Assembly (NCBI RefSeq): GCF_003362805.1
Contig: NZ_QNQT01000001.1
Span: 248,001 to 312,000 of the forward strand
Direction of reading: 5' to 3'
DNA: 64,000 nucleotides
From: Neobacillus piezotolerans
GTDB taxonomy: Bacteria; Bacillota; Bacilli; Bacillales; Cytobacillaceae
Below the pieces are notes generated by a model. That model did not search any database. It saw nothing but the letters and a program-made list of their open reading frames with translations, and was not told where the DNA came from. Numbering within the stretch: the first letter of the stretch is position 1; each line of letters opens with the position of its first letter. The position numbers were made by a program, and so were the translations under genes. Below, in pieces: positions 7,920 through 17,215 of this stretch.

Positions 7920-9272
7920 ATGGCTACATATGATCTGATTATTAGAAACGGGAATATTGTCACTTCTGAGTCAACGGTTCAAGGTGACATTGCCATTAAG
8001 GATGGCAAGATTAAGGAAGTATCTGTGGGCAAATCACTCGAGGCAACAGCCGATAAAGAGATTAACGCTGAAGGGCTTCATATCCTTCCAGGTTTAATCG
8101 ATACACACGTCCATTTTAATGAACCAGGCAGAACGGAATGGGAAGGGCTCGCAACAGGAAGCAGGAGTTTGGCTGCAGGCGGTGTAACAACATTCTTTGA
8201 TATGCCTTTGAATAGTACGCCTCCGACCATCAACAAAGCGAATTTGGAGCTGAAAAGTTCACTTGCTGATGAAAAATCGATTGTTAATCCGCGTTTCTGG
8301 GGCGGGCTAGTGCCGGAAAATATTGCCGATTTAAAGGAACTTTACGAAAACGGCGTCATCGGATTCAAGGCATTCATGTCACCAAGCGGGATTGCTGATT
8401 TCGACAATGTTGATGATGAATCACTTTTTAAGGGCATGAAAGAAATTGCTTCCTTTGGCTCACTTTTAGCTGTCCATGCGGAAAGTACGGTTATTTGCGA
8501 TCAGCTGGCAAAAGAAAAGCAAAGCCAGGGAAAAACAAGCGCAAGGGATTTTGTTGAATCACGGCCGATTATTTCTGAAATCGAAGCAGTTCGAAGAGTA
8601 ATCTCTTATGCTGAAGCAACTGGATGTAAACTCCATATTGTCCATGCGAGCAGCAGAAAAGTAGTCGAGGTTATTAAAGAGGCTCAACAAAGGGGCGTGG
8701 ATGTAACAGTCGAAACATGCCCGCACTACCTATCTTTGACCGTTAAGGATTTAGAAGAAAAAGGAGCTTTGGCGAAATGCGCTCCTCCGTTAAGGGATGA
8801 AGAAGAAGTAGAAGATCTTTGGGCGGCTGTTGCTAACGGTGAAATTACTGTGATTGGTTCAGACCATTCACCTGCCCCGGCGTCCATGAAGACCATTACT
8901 GACAACTATTTTGAAGGTTGGGGCGGTATCTCTGGTGCTCAATCGACATTGAATATTCTGTTGACTGAAGGGCACTTCAAACGGAATCTTCCATTAGAAA
9001 AAATCGTTGAACTGACAGCGACAAACCCGGCTAAATTGTTCGGTCTGGCAACGAAAGGAACAATCGCCGAAGGCTACGATGCCGACCTGGCCATTGTTAA
9101 CCTAAACGAAAGCTTTGAGCTAAAGAAAGAAGACTTGTTCTATCGCCATAAGCATTCACCATATGTTGGCATGACATTTAAAGGGAAAGTCAAAACAACG
9201 ATTGTCAATGGTGAAATTGTCTTTGAAAACGGAAAAATCATTGTTGATGGAAAAGCAGAAGTTAAAGCATAA
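7920..9272 (+). CDS. pucH: Allantoinase (second copy, PucH-like)
   Basis: 450 residues, same fold and reaction class as the preceding gene. Metal ligands are present: His63, His65, Lys150 (GFKAFMS), His186, His242 and Asp315. The segments GGVTTFFDMPLNS, KGALAKCAPPLRD and GGISGAQSTL are closer to B. subtilis PucH than those of the first copy. SDHSPAP replaces the first copy's SDHSPCT. It follows AGGAGG at 7907-7912 and is cotranscribed with the first copy. The two may differ in stereospecificity or one may act on another hydantoin-type ring, which the sequence does not decide. Confidence 0.92.
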   Translation: MATYDLIIRNGNIVTSESTVQGDIAIKDGKIKEVSVGKSLEATADKEINAEGLHILPGLIDTHVHFNEPGRTEWEGLATGSRSLAAGGVTTFFDMPLNSTPPTINKANLELKSSLADEKSIVNPRFWGGLVPENIADLKELYENGVIGFKAFMSPSGIADFDNVDDESLFKGMKEIASFGSLLAVHAESTVICDQLAKEKQSQGKTSARDFVESRPIISEIEAVRRVISYAEATGCKLHIVHASSRKVVEVIKEAQQRGVDVTVETCPHYLSLTVKDLEEKGALAKCAPPLRDEEEVEDLWAAVANGEITVIGSDHSPAPASMKTITDNYFEGWGGISGAQSTLNILLTEGHFKRNLPLEKIVELTATNPAKLFGLATKGTIAEGYDADLAIVNLNESFELKKEDLFYRHKHSPYVGMTFKGKVKTTIVNGEIVFENGKIIVDGKAEVKA

Positions 9273-9275
9273 GTA

Positions 9276-9317
9276 AAAAAACCAAAACCCGGTTGTAAAA
9301 GGGTTTTGGTTTTTTTA
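9276..9317 (+). terminator. Terminator of the permease-allantoinase operon
   Basis: AAAAAACCAAAACCC pairs with GGGTTTTGGTTTTTT around a 10-nt loop and ends in a long T-run. Confidence 0.9.
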
Positions 9318-9413
9318 TTGTCGAGATTCAGGGGGGATGCTTCAGCGGCATGGATATCCCGTGAAGGAAAAGCGTTACCTTCGATGCCGATAGCCTATAC
9401 GCTTACGATAATC

Positions 9414-11066
9414 TTATGCGTTGCTTTCGTTTTCTTTTAGGATGGAGCCGATAATTAAAGCAACACGCATGCGCAATGAATCAACAGGATCACGAAATGA
9501 ACAGTTTAGCATTTCTTCTGTTTTCTCGATACGGTATTTAACCGTATTTCTGTGGATAAACAATTTCCTTGATGTCTCGGAAATTTCACATTGGGAATCA
9601 AGGTAGACTTGGATGGTTTTAACTAATTCCTGTTCTTCCTTTGTCTTAGGATAAGCAAGAGACTTTAATGTATTTTCGTATAATGCTTTTAAATCCTTTT
9701 TAGGAACGGAGCTTAGTAATTCTTCAAGCTCCTTCGGTTTATAGAAATTTACGAATCCCAGCTTGTTCATTTCATATCCGGTGAGTAATGCTTCCACCGC
9801 TTCGTGATAGGCAGTAGTGATATCCTTAATCGAGAAGACTGGATTACTCACACCGAATGAAATGGAAAAATCACCCTGTATGTTAGTTTGGCAATTATTT
9901 ATAAAATTGGTTAGAGTATCGGAATCTACTTCCCCGAACTTGGGGAATTGGAGAATCATGACGAAGTATTTTTCTTTTGTAAATAAAATTGCCTCAATAT
10001 CATTCTGAATGATTTCGTCTTCGAGCTGATCGTAAATACTATTGTATAACTCTCCGACCTTTTTTTCATACAGTTGCAGCGATTCGTAATTTTGCCCTTT
10101 TTGGTCTACAGTGCAAACCATGCAAATATTATCCATGTTTTCTTTCAATCCGTAATAATTTCCACGGCTTAAAATCTCTTCCTCAGAGCCAATCCTCATT
10201 TCGATTAATTCATCGAAGAAATTATTTTTTAACAATCTGGAATTTTCTTCGATAGCCTGTTCTTTGATGAGTGTGAATGAAATGACGTTGCCAGCCTGTT
10301 CAATGGCCATTTGTGAAGAGGGGTAGGGCAAGGTTAATGAATCAAAGATAACCAACATACTTGGAAACAGCCGTTTTGTTTGTACAGGAAATGTAGTGAT
10401 GGATTGATTGTCTCGCAGTGGGATTGTAAATGTCCTGCCTTGCCGGGAAGATACTAAATCTTCTTTAACTTTTTGAATGATTTCCCGTTCGACTGTTTTC
10501 ATTGATTCCATTCCAAAATGATGGCTGGAGGCGATTTTTTCTCCTCTGTGATTTAATAAAAGAGTCGGCCGGGCCAAAAAATGGCCTAATTGTTCGATTA
10601 GCGCACTCATGCTGTACCCTTTTATCATCATTTTTGAAAACTCTTTTTGAACATGGAGGGCATAATAAAGTTGCTCGGTTTCGTCATCATTTAAGTAGTT
10701 TAAAATGTGGCGGGATACTTCTCCCAATGTATGTTTTGTAGGTAAATCGATAATAGGAAAAGCCAAGTCATCGGCAAGCAATTTAACTTCAGTTGGCAAC
10801 TCCTTCAAAAAACGATTAATTTTAATAACCATTCCTGAACAATTTAGCGCATGCATGTGTTTAATCAACTCACACATTTGCTGAATATCGTCTTTAAAAG
10901 CATACCCGGTTGTGAGAAGTAGATGATTGCTGTCTAAAAATTTAATAACATCAGGGGTGTCTGATATATTGACGAATTGGACGTTTCGGGTAAGTCCTCT
11001 GTGGCCAGCCAGTACGGCACTTTCCTTCATGCCTTCTAAAATAAATAAATCGTTTATTGTTTTCAT
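9414..11066 (-). CDS. pucR: PucR-family transcriptional regulator (first copy)
   Basis: 550 residues. Residues about 1-125 are the PucR N-terminal domain (start MKTINDLFILEGMKESAVLA). A middle GGDEF-like sensor region follows, and residues about 485-545 are the PucR C-terminal HTH (SETSRKLFIHRNTVKYRIEK). In B. subtilis PucR activates purine degradation genes and responds to allantoin, allantoate or ureidoglycolate. Transcribed towards the allantoinase operon and away from the DUF2877 gene, it is the obvious candidate activator of this region. The effector specificity is inference. Confidence 0.9.
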   Translation of the reverse strand: MKTINDLFILEGMKESAVLAGHRGLTRNVQFVNISDTPDVIKFLDSNHLLLTTGYAFKDDIQQMCELIKHMHALNCSGMVIKINRFLKELPTEVKLLADDLAFPIIDLPTKHTLGEVSRHILNYLNDDETEQLYYALHVQKEFSKMMIKGYSMSALIEQLGHFLARPTLLLNHRGEKIASSHHFGMESMKTVEREIIQKVKEDLVSSRQGRTFTIPLRDNQSITTFPVQTKRLFPSMLVIFDSLTLPYPSSQMAIEQAGNVISFTLIKEQAIEENSRLLKNNFFDELIEMRIGSEEEILSRGNYYGLKENMDNICMVCTVDQKGQNYESLQLYEKKVGELYNSIYDQLEDEIIQNDIEAILFTKEKYFVMILQFPKFGEVDSDTLTNFINNCQTNIQGDFSISFGVSNPVFSIKDITTAYHEAVEALLTGYEMNKLGFVNFYKPKELEELLSSVPKKDLKALYENTLKSLAYPKTKEEQELVKTIQVYLDSQCEISETSRKLFIHRNTVKYRIEKTEEMLNCSFRDPVDSLRMRVALIIGSILKENESNA

Positions 11067-11254
11067 GGTTGTTCATCCCTCATTTACTACCTATTAATTC
11101 GTTAACTTATGTAAGGAACATACAAATTTCATGCGAATTTTAGTTATTTTGAACAATGACAGTAGTCCTATTGTATCTTACAATTATAGTGAAGGTAAAC
11201 AAAATATTTATAGAAATTTCTTCAAGGAACTATTTTCAGTTTGGGGTGAATTGG

Positions 11255-12193
11255 TTGATTTATTCAATGGAAAGAAAAAATCATGATAACAGCAGCTGGC
11301 CTGCCAACGCTTCCAGTGAAGAAGTATATAAAATCCTAAAGAGTAATCCCATCGGCTGTGTCCATAGTATTTTTAACAATAGTTTTAACTTAGCTTTTGA
11401 TAAATATTTAATTCATGTGGGTCCCGTGGAAAATGGATTATCCCCATTCGGAATTGGAATGGATCGAAACCACGTGCTGCAGCTTATAAGGCGCATAAGC
11501 AATAAACAGGAAGCGGTTTGGGATGTGGCATCAAAAACGATTGAATTTTCAGAAGGAGCTTCCATTTCGTTACAACGGGCAGAATTGACAAATCATACCC
11601 TATTTGGTCATTTGTACAACCGCCAATATTTAAAAGAGAATTTTTTATTTGTTGCCGACAGGCTGCTGCAGGAGGAGTGGAGGACAGGCCTGGCAGAAAC
11701 GATTGATGATAAAAGGACGATAGTCAAGTATTTGCTTGACCATGTGTTTGATCAAAAGGATAATCCGACTCTAAAGGAGTTGGACAATCTAAAAAGGCTT
11801 GCCCATGGAGATCCTACTGTAGCAGCCGAAAACGTATTTAATTATTGGATCGGTAGAGGCCTTGGGCTGACTCCTAGCGGGGACGATGTCATTACCGGGA
11901 TATGTGCAATCCTTTCTGCCTTAAAAGGAACAAATGAAGCTTTTCAGCAGCAGTTGAAATCCTACTTAGTGGAAAACGGAAGGAAAAGGACAACACATAT
12001 TGCGTTGGAATACCTTTTATATGCAACTAATAGCAAATTTCACTCGCATCTTATTCAGATGTGTTCTGTAATGGATAAACCTCGTGGGCTAGAGTTTTTG
12101 GCTGCTCTCGAAGACATGAGAAAAATAGGCCACACTTCCGGCGCAGATACCATTATAGGCATTCTGGTAGGAATAAAAGCCACAGATGGTTAG
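11255..12193 (+). CDS. allH: DUF2877 protein, oxamic transcarbamylase subunit (AllH-like)
   Basis: About 312 residues. Matches DUF2877 (E. coli YlbF/AllH), one of three proteins reported as the oxalurate-splitting transcarbamylase with FdrA and YlbE. The core GRGLGLTPSGDDVITGI and the C-terminal TSGADTIIGIL motif are diagnostic. The frame is open back to 11156, but GGGGTG (11243-11248) best serves TTG at 11255; ATG at 11267 is the alternative. It lies 10 kb from its presumed partners FdrA and DUF1116, divergent from pucR and ended by a terminator, so its control may differ from theirs. Confidence 0.85.
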   Translation: MIYSMERKNHDNSSWPANASSEEVYKILKSNPIGCVHSIFNNSFNLAFDKYLIHVGPVENGLSPFGIGMDRNHVLQLIRRISNKQEAVWDVASKTIEFSEGASISLQRAELTNHTLFGHLYNRQYLKENFLFVADRLLQEEWRTGLAETIDDKRTIVKYLLDHVFDQKDNPTLKELDNLKRLAHGDPTVAAENVFNYWIGRGLGLTPSGDDVITGICAILSALKGTNEAFQQQLKSYLVENGRKRTTHIALEYLLYATNSKFHSHLIQMCSVMDKPRGLEFLAALEDMRKIGHTSGADTIIGILVGIKATDG

Positions 12194-12222
12194 AAAGGCA
12201 GATTGCCATAAACCAAAAACGA

Positions 12223-12256
12223 GAAAAGGGCTGAGAATCCTCTCAAGCCCTTTTGT
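12223..12256. terminator. Bidirectional terminator between DUF2877 and hydrolase genes
   Basis: AAAAGGGCTGAGA pairs with TCTCAAGCCCTTTT (one bulge). A-run and T-run flank both sides of the convergent genes. Confidence 0.85.
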
Positions 12257-13123
12257 TTAATTTAAATGTAAATTTAAGAAAGCAATAACCTCATCAAAAG
12301 CTTTTTGGACAATCGGATTTTGCCACTCTTCATCAAATACATGCTTGCCGTTTGGAATCGTAATTAACTGGCTCTTCGCTCCGGCCTTGTTTAATGCTTC
12401 GGCCATCACTACTGATTGTTCGTATGGGACATCCTCATCCATTGTTCCATGGAGAAGCAGTGTAGGCGGAAAATCGGCGCTTACAAAGTTTATAGGGCTA
12501 AACTGGGAAAGTCCATCCTTTCCTCCGGTAATTTTCTCAATCCAAGCACCCGTTTGCCGACCATGCATATAGATTGCATATCGTTTGTGGATAGGGCCGA
12601 CTGTAATTACTTCGTCAGAAACCAGCATATTTGCGAGTTCGCCGGGTACCGTTGTCATCCTTTGATAGTGTGGGCTTGGTTTTAACGCCCAATCACCCGT
12701 AATATCCCCGTAGCCATAAAAAGAAACGATTGCCTTAGGCTTGTTCTTCAAGGTTCCAGTCATCAGGGCAAGATAGGCGCCAGCAGAGCTTCCAATAACA
12801 GCTACCTTTTTTGGATCATAGTTAAATTGCTTGACACCCTTATTCTCAATCCAAGATAGAGCATCGGCAATGTCGGATAGTATTTCCGGCAGCTTCGTTT
12901 CTGGTGCAAGGCGATAATCAATTGAGAATACGTTAAAACCAGCGCGATGATAAAATTCAAGTTGTTCGGTTTTTATGTCTTCCCTCGATCCCCATACGAG
13001 CCCGCCGCCATGAATAAAGATAATGACTGGACGCATTGATTGGGAAGCAGGATAAAAATCTCCTTTTACCTCAAAATGGGGGTCTTTTTTGTAAATGATT
13101 GTTGTTGGCATCATGATGTTCAC
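12257..13123 (-). CDS. Alpha/beta hydrolase (HSL/carboxylesterase-type)
   Basis: 288 residues. The oxyanion motif IFIHGGGLVWG, the nucleophile elbow GSSAGAY (catalytic Ser), the acid in LLHGTMDEDVPY and His in NGKHVFDEE form a complete catalytic set. The substrate is unknown. A role in hydrolysing a purine-derived ester or amide is only suggested by its position between two pucR-type genes. GTG at 13123 sits 3 nt after GGAAAG, whereas ATG at 13114 has a more usual distance. No signal peptide, so cytoplasmic. Confidence 0.8.
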   Translation of the reverse strand: MNIMMPTTIIYKKDPHFEVKGDFYPASQSMRPVIIFIHGGGLVWGSREDIKTEQLEFYHRAGFNVFSIDYRLAPETKLPEILSDIADALSWIENKGVKQFNYDPKKVAVIGSSAGAYLALMTGTLKNKPKAIVSFYGYGDITGDWALKPSPHYQRMTTVPGELANMLVSDEVITVGPIHKRYAIYMHGRQTGAWIEKITGGKDGLSQFSPINFVSADFPPTLLLHGTMDEDVPYEQSVVMAEALNKAGAKSQLITIPNGKHVFDEEWQNPIVQKAFDEVIAFLNLHLN

Positions 13124-13442
13124 TTTCTTTCCAATAAAGTTTTTTACGTTAATATACTATAGCATAAATAAATATGGTTACTAACTTTTTCGTTTGATTC
13201 GGGTTGCCGGACAACTGCCAATGAAAGTAGCCGTCCCTCGGCACTGGGGATAAATTCCTGTTAAAATAGAAATTGGTCCTTTAAAAAGGTGCCGGATTAT
13301 GGGTTAATATAGTGGATATGCATAGTTTTTTGAAAGAGCCAAAGATTCTGGTTGTTATATACATGGAAAAATCAATGATCACGATTATAATTGCAAAACT
13401 GTTTATAAAACTGGTGAAAGGGTTTGTTCATCCGTCATTCAC

Positions 13443-13506
13443 AGGAGGTAAAAGGACTATGAGTTTTTCTTTTAGTCCTTTTTTGCTAGACAGACTGACT
13501 ATTTAA
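13443..13506 (+). promoter_or_regulatory. Putative leader peptide and attenuator-like hairpin before second pucR-type gene
   Basis: AGGAGG (13443-13448) precedes ATG at 13459, which opens a 15-codon frame (MSFSFSPFLLDRLTI) ending at 13506. The frame overlaps a terminator-like hairpin, AAAAGGACTA (13450-13459) pairing with TAGTCCTTTTTT (13473-13484). Ribosome movement over the short frame could decide whether transcription reaches the regulator gene. The longer open frame from 13312 has no ribosome binding site. This is a model from layout only. Confidence 0.45.
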
Positions 13507-13528
13507 TGCAGAAAGGTTCGTACTGACC

Positions 13529-15190
13529 ATGGAATTTAAAGTGAAAGATTTGTTGAAGGTTGCCTCCTTAAAAGATGCTGTGATACTCAGCGGAAAAGAA
13601 AATTTGGATAAAGTGTTAACAGGAGCTACGATCATGGAAACACCCGATATTGCAGATTGGTTGAAAGGCGGGGAATTAATTTTAACGAGTCTTTACCCCA
13701 TCCGATATTTTAATGATAGCCAAAAAGAGCAATTCATTTTTCGATTGGCCGAAAAGAGGGTAAATGCCCTATTGATTAAAAACGTGTCAGGGATCCCGGA
13801 GATTATTATTAGAGCGGGTGAGAAGAGTGGACTGCCAATTATCCAGCTGCCTAAAGAGGTTGCTTATATAGATGTAATGTACCCGGTCATGGGGGAGATA
13901 ATGAATAATCAAGTAAAGAAGCTCCGATATTATAAAAACATCCATGATCAGTTTACGGCATTATCTTTAGCAGACAAAGGCCCTGAAAAAATAATAGAGA
14001 CATTGGAAGGGTTAATTGGGAATTCTGTTACTTTATTTGACCGCAACTTCCATTGTATTACATCAACAGAGCCATCCCTAACGAGATTTAAGATTGTTGA
14101 AAAAGTCCCTTATTATAATAAAACGGAGGAAATTAAGTTTCCGCACTACCGGCAAATTGTTGAATATCCAGAACTTGATGGTCAAAAAGGTTATCAAATA
14201 GTTGTTCCAATTGAAACGGTTAATAATATCAGAACATATCTATTAATAAGTGAAATGAATAAACCTTTGGGAGAGCTCGATTTCATTGCTGTGGAAAATG
14301 CGGCAACCGCGCTCTCGCTTGAATTAGTGAAACAATTTGCTGTAGCTGAAGTAGATAAAAGATTTAAAAATGATTTACTTGAAGAGTTAATTGAGGGGAA
14401 AAGCCGATCAACGGACTTTTTCCAAAATGCCAATTTAATTGGCTGGGATATTGAAGGTTCGTTTGCGGCTGTTTTGTTCAAAATAAGCAAGAATAATGAA
14501 CTGCTCTCCAAGGAACAGATTAAACGCGGTATATCAAATCGAAATGAGACGTTGCTGTATGAGGCTATTCAGAAACACATGCCAGATTGTATTGTCGGCA
14601 GTAAAAGCGGCTTAGTTGTCGTACTTTGGAAAATAGCCGAGGATGATAAAAATGATAATTTGTGGATGGACCAGATAAAAGAAACGGCATCCAGAATTCA
14701 GCAATTTCTTAAAAAACAAAACAATAATATCGTTGTCCAAGTTGGTTTGGGGAGTTTGGCAAATGGAATAATGGATGTTGGGGAAAGCTATAAGAAGGCT
14801 CAAGAAGCACTTGAACTTGGAGAGGTTCTAAATGGAAAGGAAGCCATTACAGCGTATTCTGAATTAGGGATTTATAAGCTTTTATGCGAATTTGAAGATC
14901 CATCCCTTTTAAATACGTTTATCCCGCCTTCGCTCAACAAGTTATTGAGTTACCCGCAGGCGAATAAAAATGATTTGTTGGAAACTTTAAAAATCTTTTT
15001 AGAGTGTAACCAAAATGCCACTAAAGTATCTCAAGTTCTCTTCATACACCATAAAACCGCGGTCTATCGTCTCGAAAGAATTAAGGAGATAACCGGGATG
15101 AACTTTGATGATTCGGAGGAGATGTTATCCGTTCAAGTAGGATTAAAAATTATCAATCTTCTTGAACGAAAAAGGATGTATATTGACTGA
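13529..15190 (+). CDS. PucR-family transcriptional regulator (second copy)
   Basis: 553 residues with the same layout as the first copy. The N-terminal PucR domain runs to about residue 130 (MEFKVKDLLKVASLKDAVIL), then a sensor region, then the HTH at about 490-550 (TKVSQVLFIHHKTAVYRLER). The two proteins are clearly divergent, so this is not a recent duplication. It precedes the LctP-type permease and lies between the two halves of the allantoin region. It may answer to a different intermediate from the first copy. ATG at 13529 follows GAAAGG. Confidence 0.88.
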   Translation: MEFKVKDLLKVASLKDAVILSGKENLDKVLTGATIMETPDIADWLKGGELILTSLYPIRYFNDSQKEQFIFRLAEKRVNALLIKNVSGIPEIIIRAGEKSGLPIIQLPKEVAYIDVMYPVMGEIMNNQVKKLRYYKNIHDQFTALSLADKGPEKIIETLEGLIGNSVTLFDRNFHCITSTEPSLTRFKIVEKVPYYNKTEEIKFPHYRQIVEYPELDGQKGYQIVVPIETVNNIRTYLLISEMNKPLGELDFIAVENAATALSLELVKQFAVAEVDKRFKNDLLEELIEGKSRSTDFFQNANLIGWDIEGSFAAVLFKISKNNELLSKEQIKRGISNRNETLLYEAIQKHMPDCIVGSKSGLVVVLWKIAEDDKNDNLWMDQIKETASRIQQFLKKQNNNIVVQVGLGSLANGIMDVGESYKKAQEALELGEVLNGKEAITAYSELGIYKLLCEFEDPSLLNTFIPPSLNKLLSYPQANKNDLLETLKIFLECNQNATKVSQVLFIHHKTAVYRLERIKEITGMNFDDSEEMLSVQVGLKIINLLERKRMYID

Positions 15191-15250
15191 ATTCGCCAAA
15201 ATCATTTTCTCATATAGATTTGATTAATAAAACCAAATATTGGATGGGTA

Positions 15251-15282
15251 AAATAGTAAGCAGCGAAGCTTACTATTTTTTT
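15251..15282 (+). terminator. Terminator of the second pucR-type gene
   Basis: AATAGTAAGC pairs with GCTTACTATT around a short loop, followed by seven T residues. Confidence 0.85.
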
Positions 15283-15399
15283 GTCTAAATCCCAGGCTAG
15301 CGGAGGATAAGCTTGGCGCTCCATTGGCATCATAAGTCCATGGAATCCCGCTCTGCCATCATTTCGTTTTGTGATAATTTGTTTTGCTTGTTGTAGATA

Positions 15400-15430
15400 G
15401 TGCACAAAAATTTATGGTGTTTTTGTACAC
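15400..15430. promoter_or_regulatory. Long inverted repeat, candidate operator upstream of LctP-type permease
   Basis: GTGCACAAAAA (15400-15410) and TTTTTGTACAC (15420-15430) form 11-bp arms with one mismatch and a 9-bp spacer, so the half-site centres are 20 bp apart on one DNA face. It lies 150 bp before the permease start. A regulator site is more likely than a terminator because no T-run follows. Confidence 0.5.
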
Positions 15431-15580
15431 TTTGCAAATTGAAAGAAGCATGAGAAAGTTGTACATTATACTTTGTGAGTAAACAGTTATTTTCAAAAAG
15501 TAATTGTTTTTATTTGTGAGTGAAATTTCTGCAACCGTGAGAAGTTTCATTTTATGCCATAAAAAGGAGGAGAGCAGGAA

Positions 15581-17197
15581 TTGGAATTACCTGTGAACAT
15601 ATTGATGTGGGTAATGGCGGTTTTACCTATAGCAGTACTTATATTACTAATGGTTAAATTCCATTGGGGAGCTGCCGAAGCTGCACCAATTGGACTATTA
15701 ACGGCATTAATCATATCAATCGTTTTTTATAAATCTGATCTAGAGTTGATCGGATTGGAAAGTGCAAAAGGGATATGGACTTCACTAACAGTAATCGCGA
15801 TTATTTTGCCTGCGATTCTGATATATGAAGTAACCACTGAAGCGAAAGCATTTGACTCTATCCGGAATGGATTAAAAAAGTTTACTTCAAATGAACTACT
15901 TCAAATTATGGCCATCGGTTGGGTGTTTGCCAGCTTTTTGCAAGGGATAACTGGTTTTGGAGTTCCAATCGCGGTTTGTGCTCCATTACTAGTCGGACTC
16001 GGAGTAAGGCCGCTATGGGCTGTCGTCATTTCTTTGTTTGGGCAGGCCTGGGGAAATACGTTTGGAACTCTGGCTGTAGCTTGGGATGCGCTAGTTGCCC
16101 AAACAGGTATTCAGGGCACTACATTAGTTGAGGCTGCCATCTGGGCTTCCATTTTCATCTGGATTATCAATTTTGCGACAGGAATTATTATTTGCTGGGC
16201 CTATGGCCGCATGGAAGCTGTAAAGAAAGGTCTGCCGGCGGTCGCGATCATATCGCTCATCCAAGGTGGAGGGCAAATGGTTTTATCTCAAGCAAATCCA
16301 TCTCTAGCAGCATTTATTCCATCTTTACTGTCACTCGTTGCTATTCTTTTCATTGGTAAACTTAAAATGTACAGAAATTCATGGAGCATCCAGGATAGCA
16401 AAATGATGCTTCGCCAGGAAGAGGAAAATAAGCAGCAATCCGATATGAAGGCAGAAGGATTGCTTACGATGAATCAAGCTTTTTTCCCTTTTTACGTATT
16501 AACTGCTATTACTTTGCTCGTATTACTGATTAATCCACTAAAGAACTTCCTCAATAAGTGGCAGTTAGGCCTTAGCTATCCTGAGACATCGACCGGTTAT
16601 GGGGTGGTGAATCATGCTTATGACGTATATTCGCCTGTTATGCCATTAACGAATTCGGGGTTATTCCTGCTTCTTGCCGCAATCCTTGGTTTTGTCTATT
16701 TCAAAAGTAAAGGGAAAATTGAAAAAGGCGGAGGAGTACGGGCTATCAGGAGAACTATTGAAAAATCGATACCTTCAACGATTGCCGTAATCGGACTGAT
16801 AATAATGTCCAAGATCATGGGTGGATCTGGCCAAACAACCGAACTTGCCATGGGGACCGCGGGAGTTATGGGCCAGACTTACGTAATGTTGGCACCAGCT
16901 ATTGGCGTTCTTGGATCCTTTATGACTGCAAGTAATATGTCCTCGAATATTTTATTAGGTGGGTTCCAACAAGCGACTTCCCAGCTGTTGAATATAAATG
17001 AAGCTGCAATATTGGGGGCTCATACAGGGGGAGGAGCGCTTGGTTCGGTTCTGTCGCCAAGTAAAATCATCCTTGGGACGACAACAGCTGGAATTCTTGG
17101 CCAAGAAGGTCTTGTCTTGAAAAAGATATTGCCTGTTGTCATCATCATCGCTATTTTGATGGGAATAATATTAACGATTGCTACACAGTTTATTTAG
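15581..17197 (+). CDS. LctP-family (L-lactate permease type) transporter
   Basis: 538 residues with about 12-14 membrane segments. The family moves small 2-hydroxy or 2-oxo monocarboxylates such as lactate and glycolate. Family motifs include FLQGITGFGVPIAVCAPLL, SLFGQAWGNTFGTLAVAWDA and GGALGSVLSPSKI near the C-terminus. TTG at 15581 follows AGGAGG. Set in an allantoin pathway ending in oxamate, a close isostere of pyruvate and lactate, the likely cargo is oxamate (export), or glycolate or ureidoglycolate. This substrate is inference. Confidence 0.85.
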   Translation: MELPVNILMWVMAVLPIAVLILLMVKFHWGAAEAAPIGLLTALIISIVFYKSDLELIGLESAKGIWTSLTVIAIILPAILIYEVTTEAKAFDSIRNGLKKFTSNELLQIMAIGWVFASFLQGITGFGVPIAVCAPLLVGLGVRPLWAVVISLFGQAWGNTFGTLAVAWDALVAQTGIQGTTLVEAAIWASIFIWIINFATGIIICWAYGRMEAVKKGLPAVAIISLIQGGGQMVLSQANPSLAAFIPSLLSLVAILFIGKLKMYRNSWSIQDSKMMLRQEEENKQQSDMKAEGLLTMNQAFFPFYVLTAITLLVLLINPLKNFLNKWQLGLSYPETSTGYGVVNHAYDVYSPVMPLTNSGLFLLLAAILGFVYFKSKGKIEKGGGVRAIRRTIEKSIPSTIAVIGLIIMSKIMGGSGQTTELAMGTAGVMGQTYVMLAPAIGVLGSFMTASNMSSNILLGGFQQATSQLLNINEAAILGAHTGGGALGSVLSPSKIILGTTTAGILGQEGLVLKKILPVVIIIAILMGIILTIATQFI

Positions 17198-17215
17198 ATC
17201 GAGTGGTGATAAGAA

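Noticed and set aside
13312-13458. Upstream part of a 64-codon frame before the second pucR-type gene
   Set aside because: No ribosome binding site at 13312; only the last 15 codons, with AGGAGG before them, are plausible.
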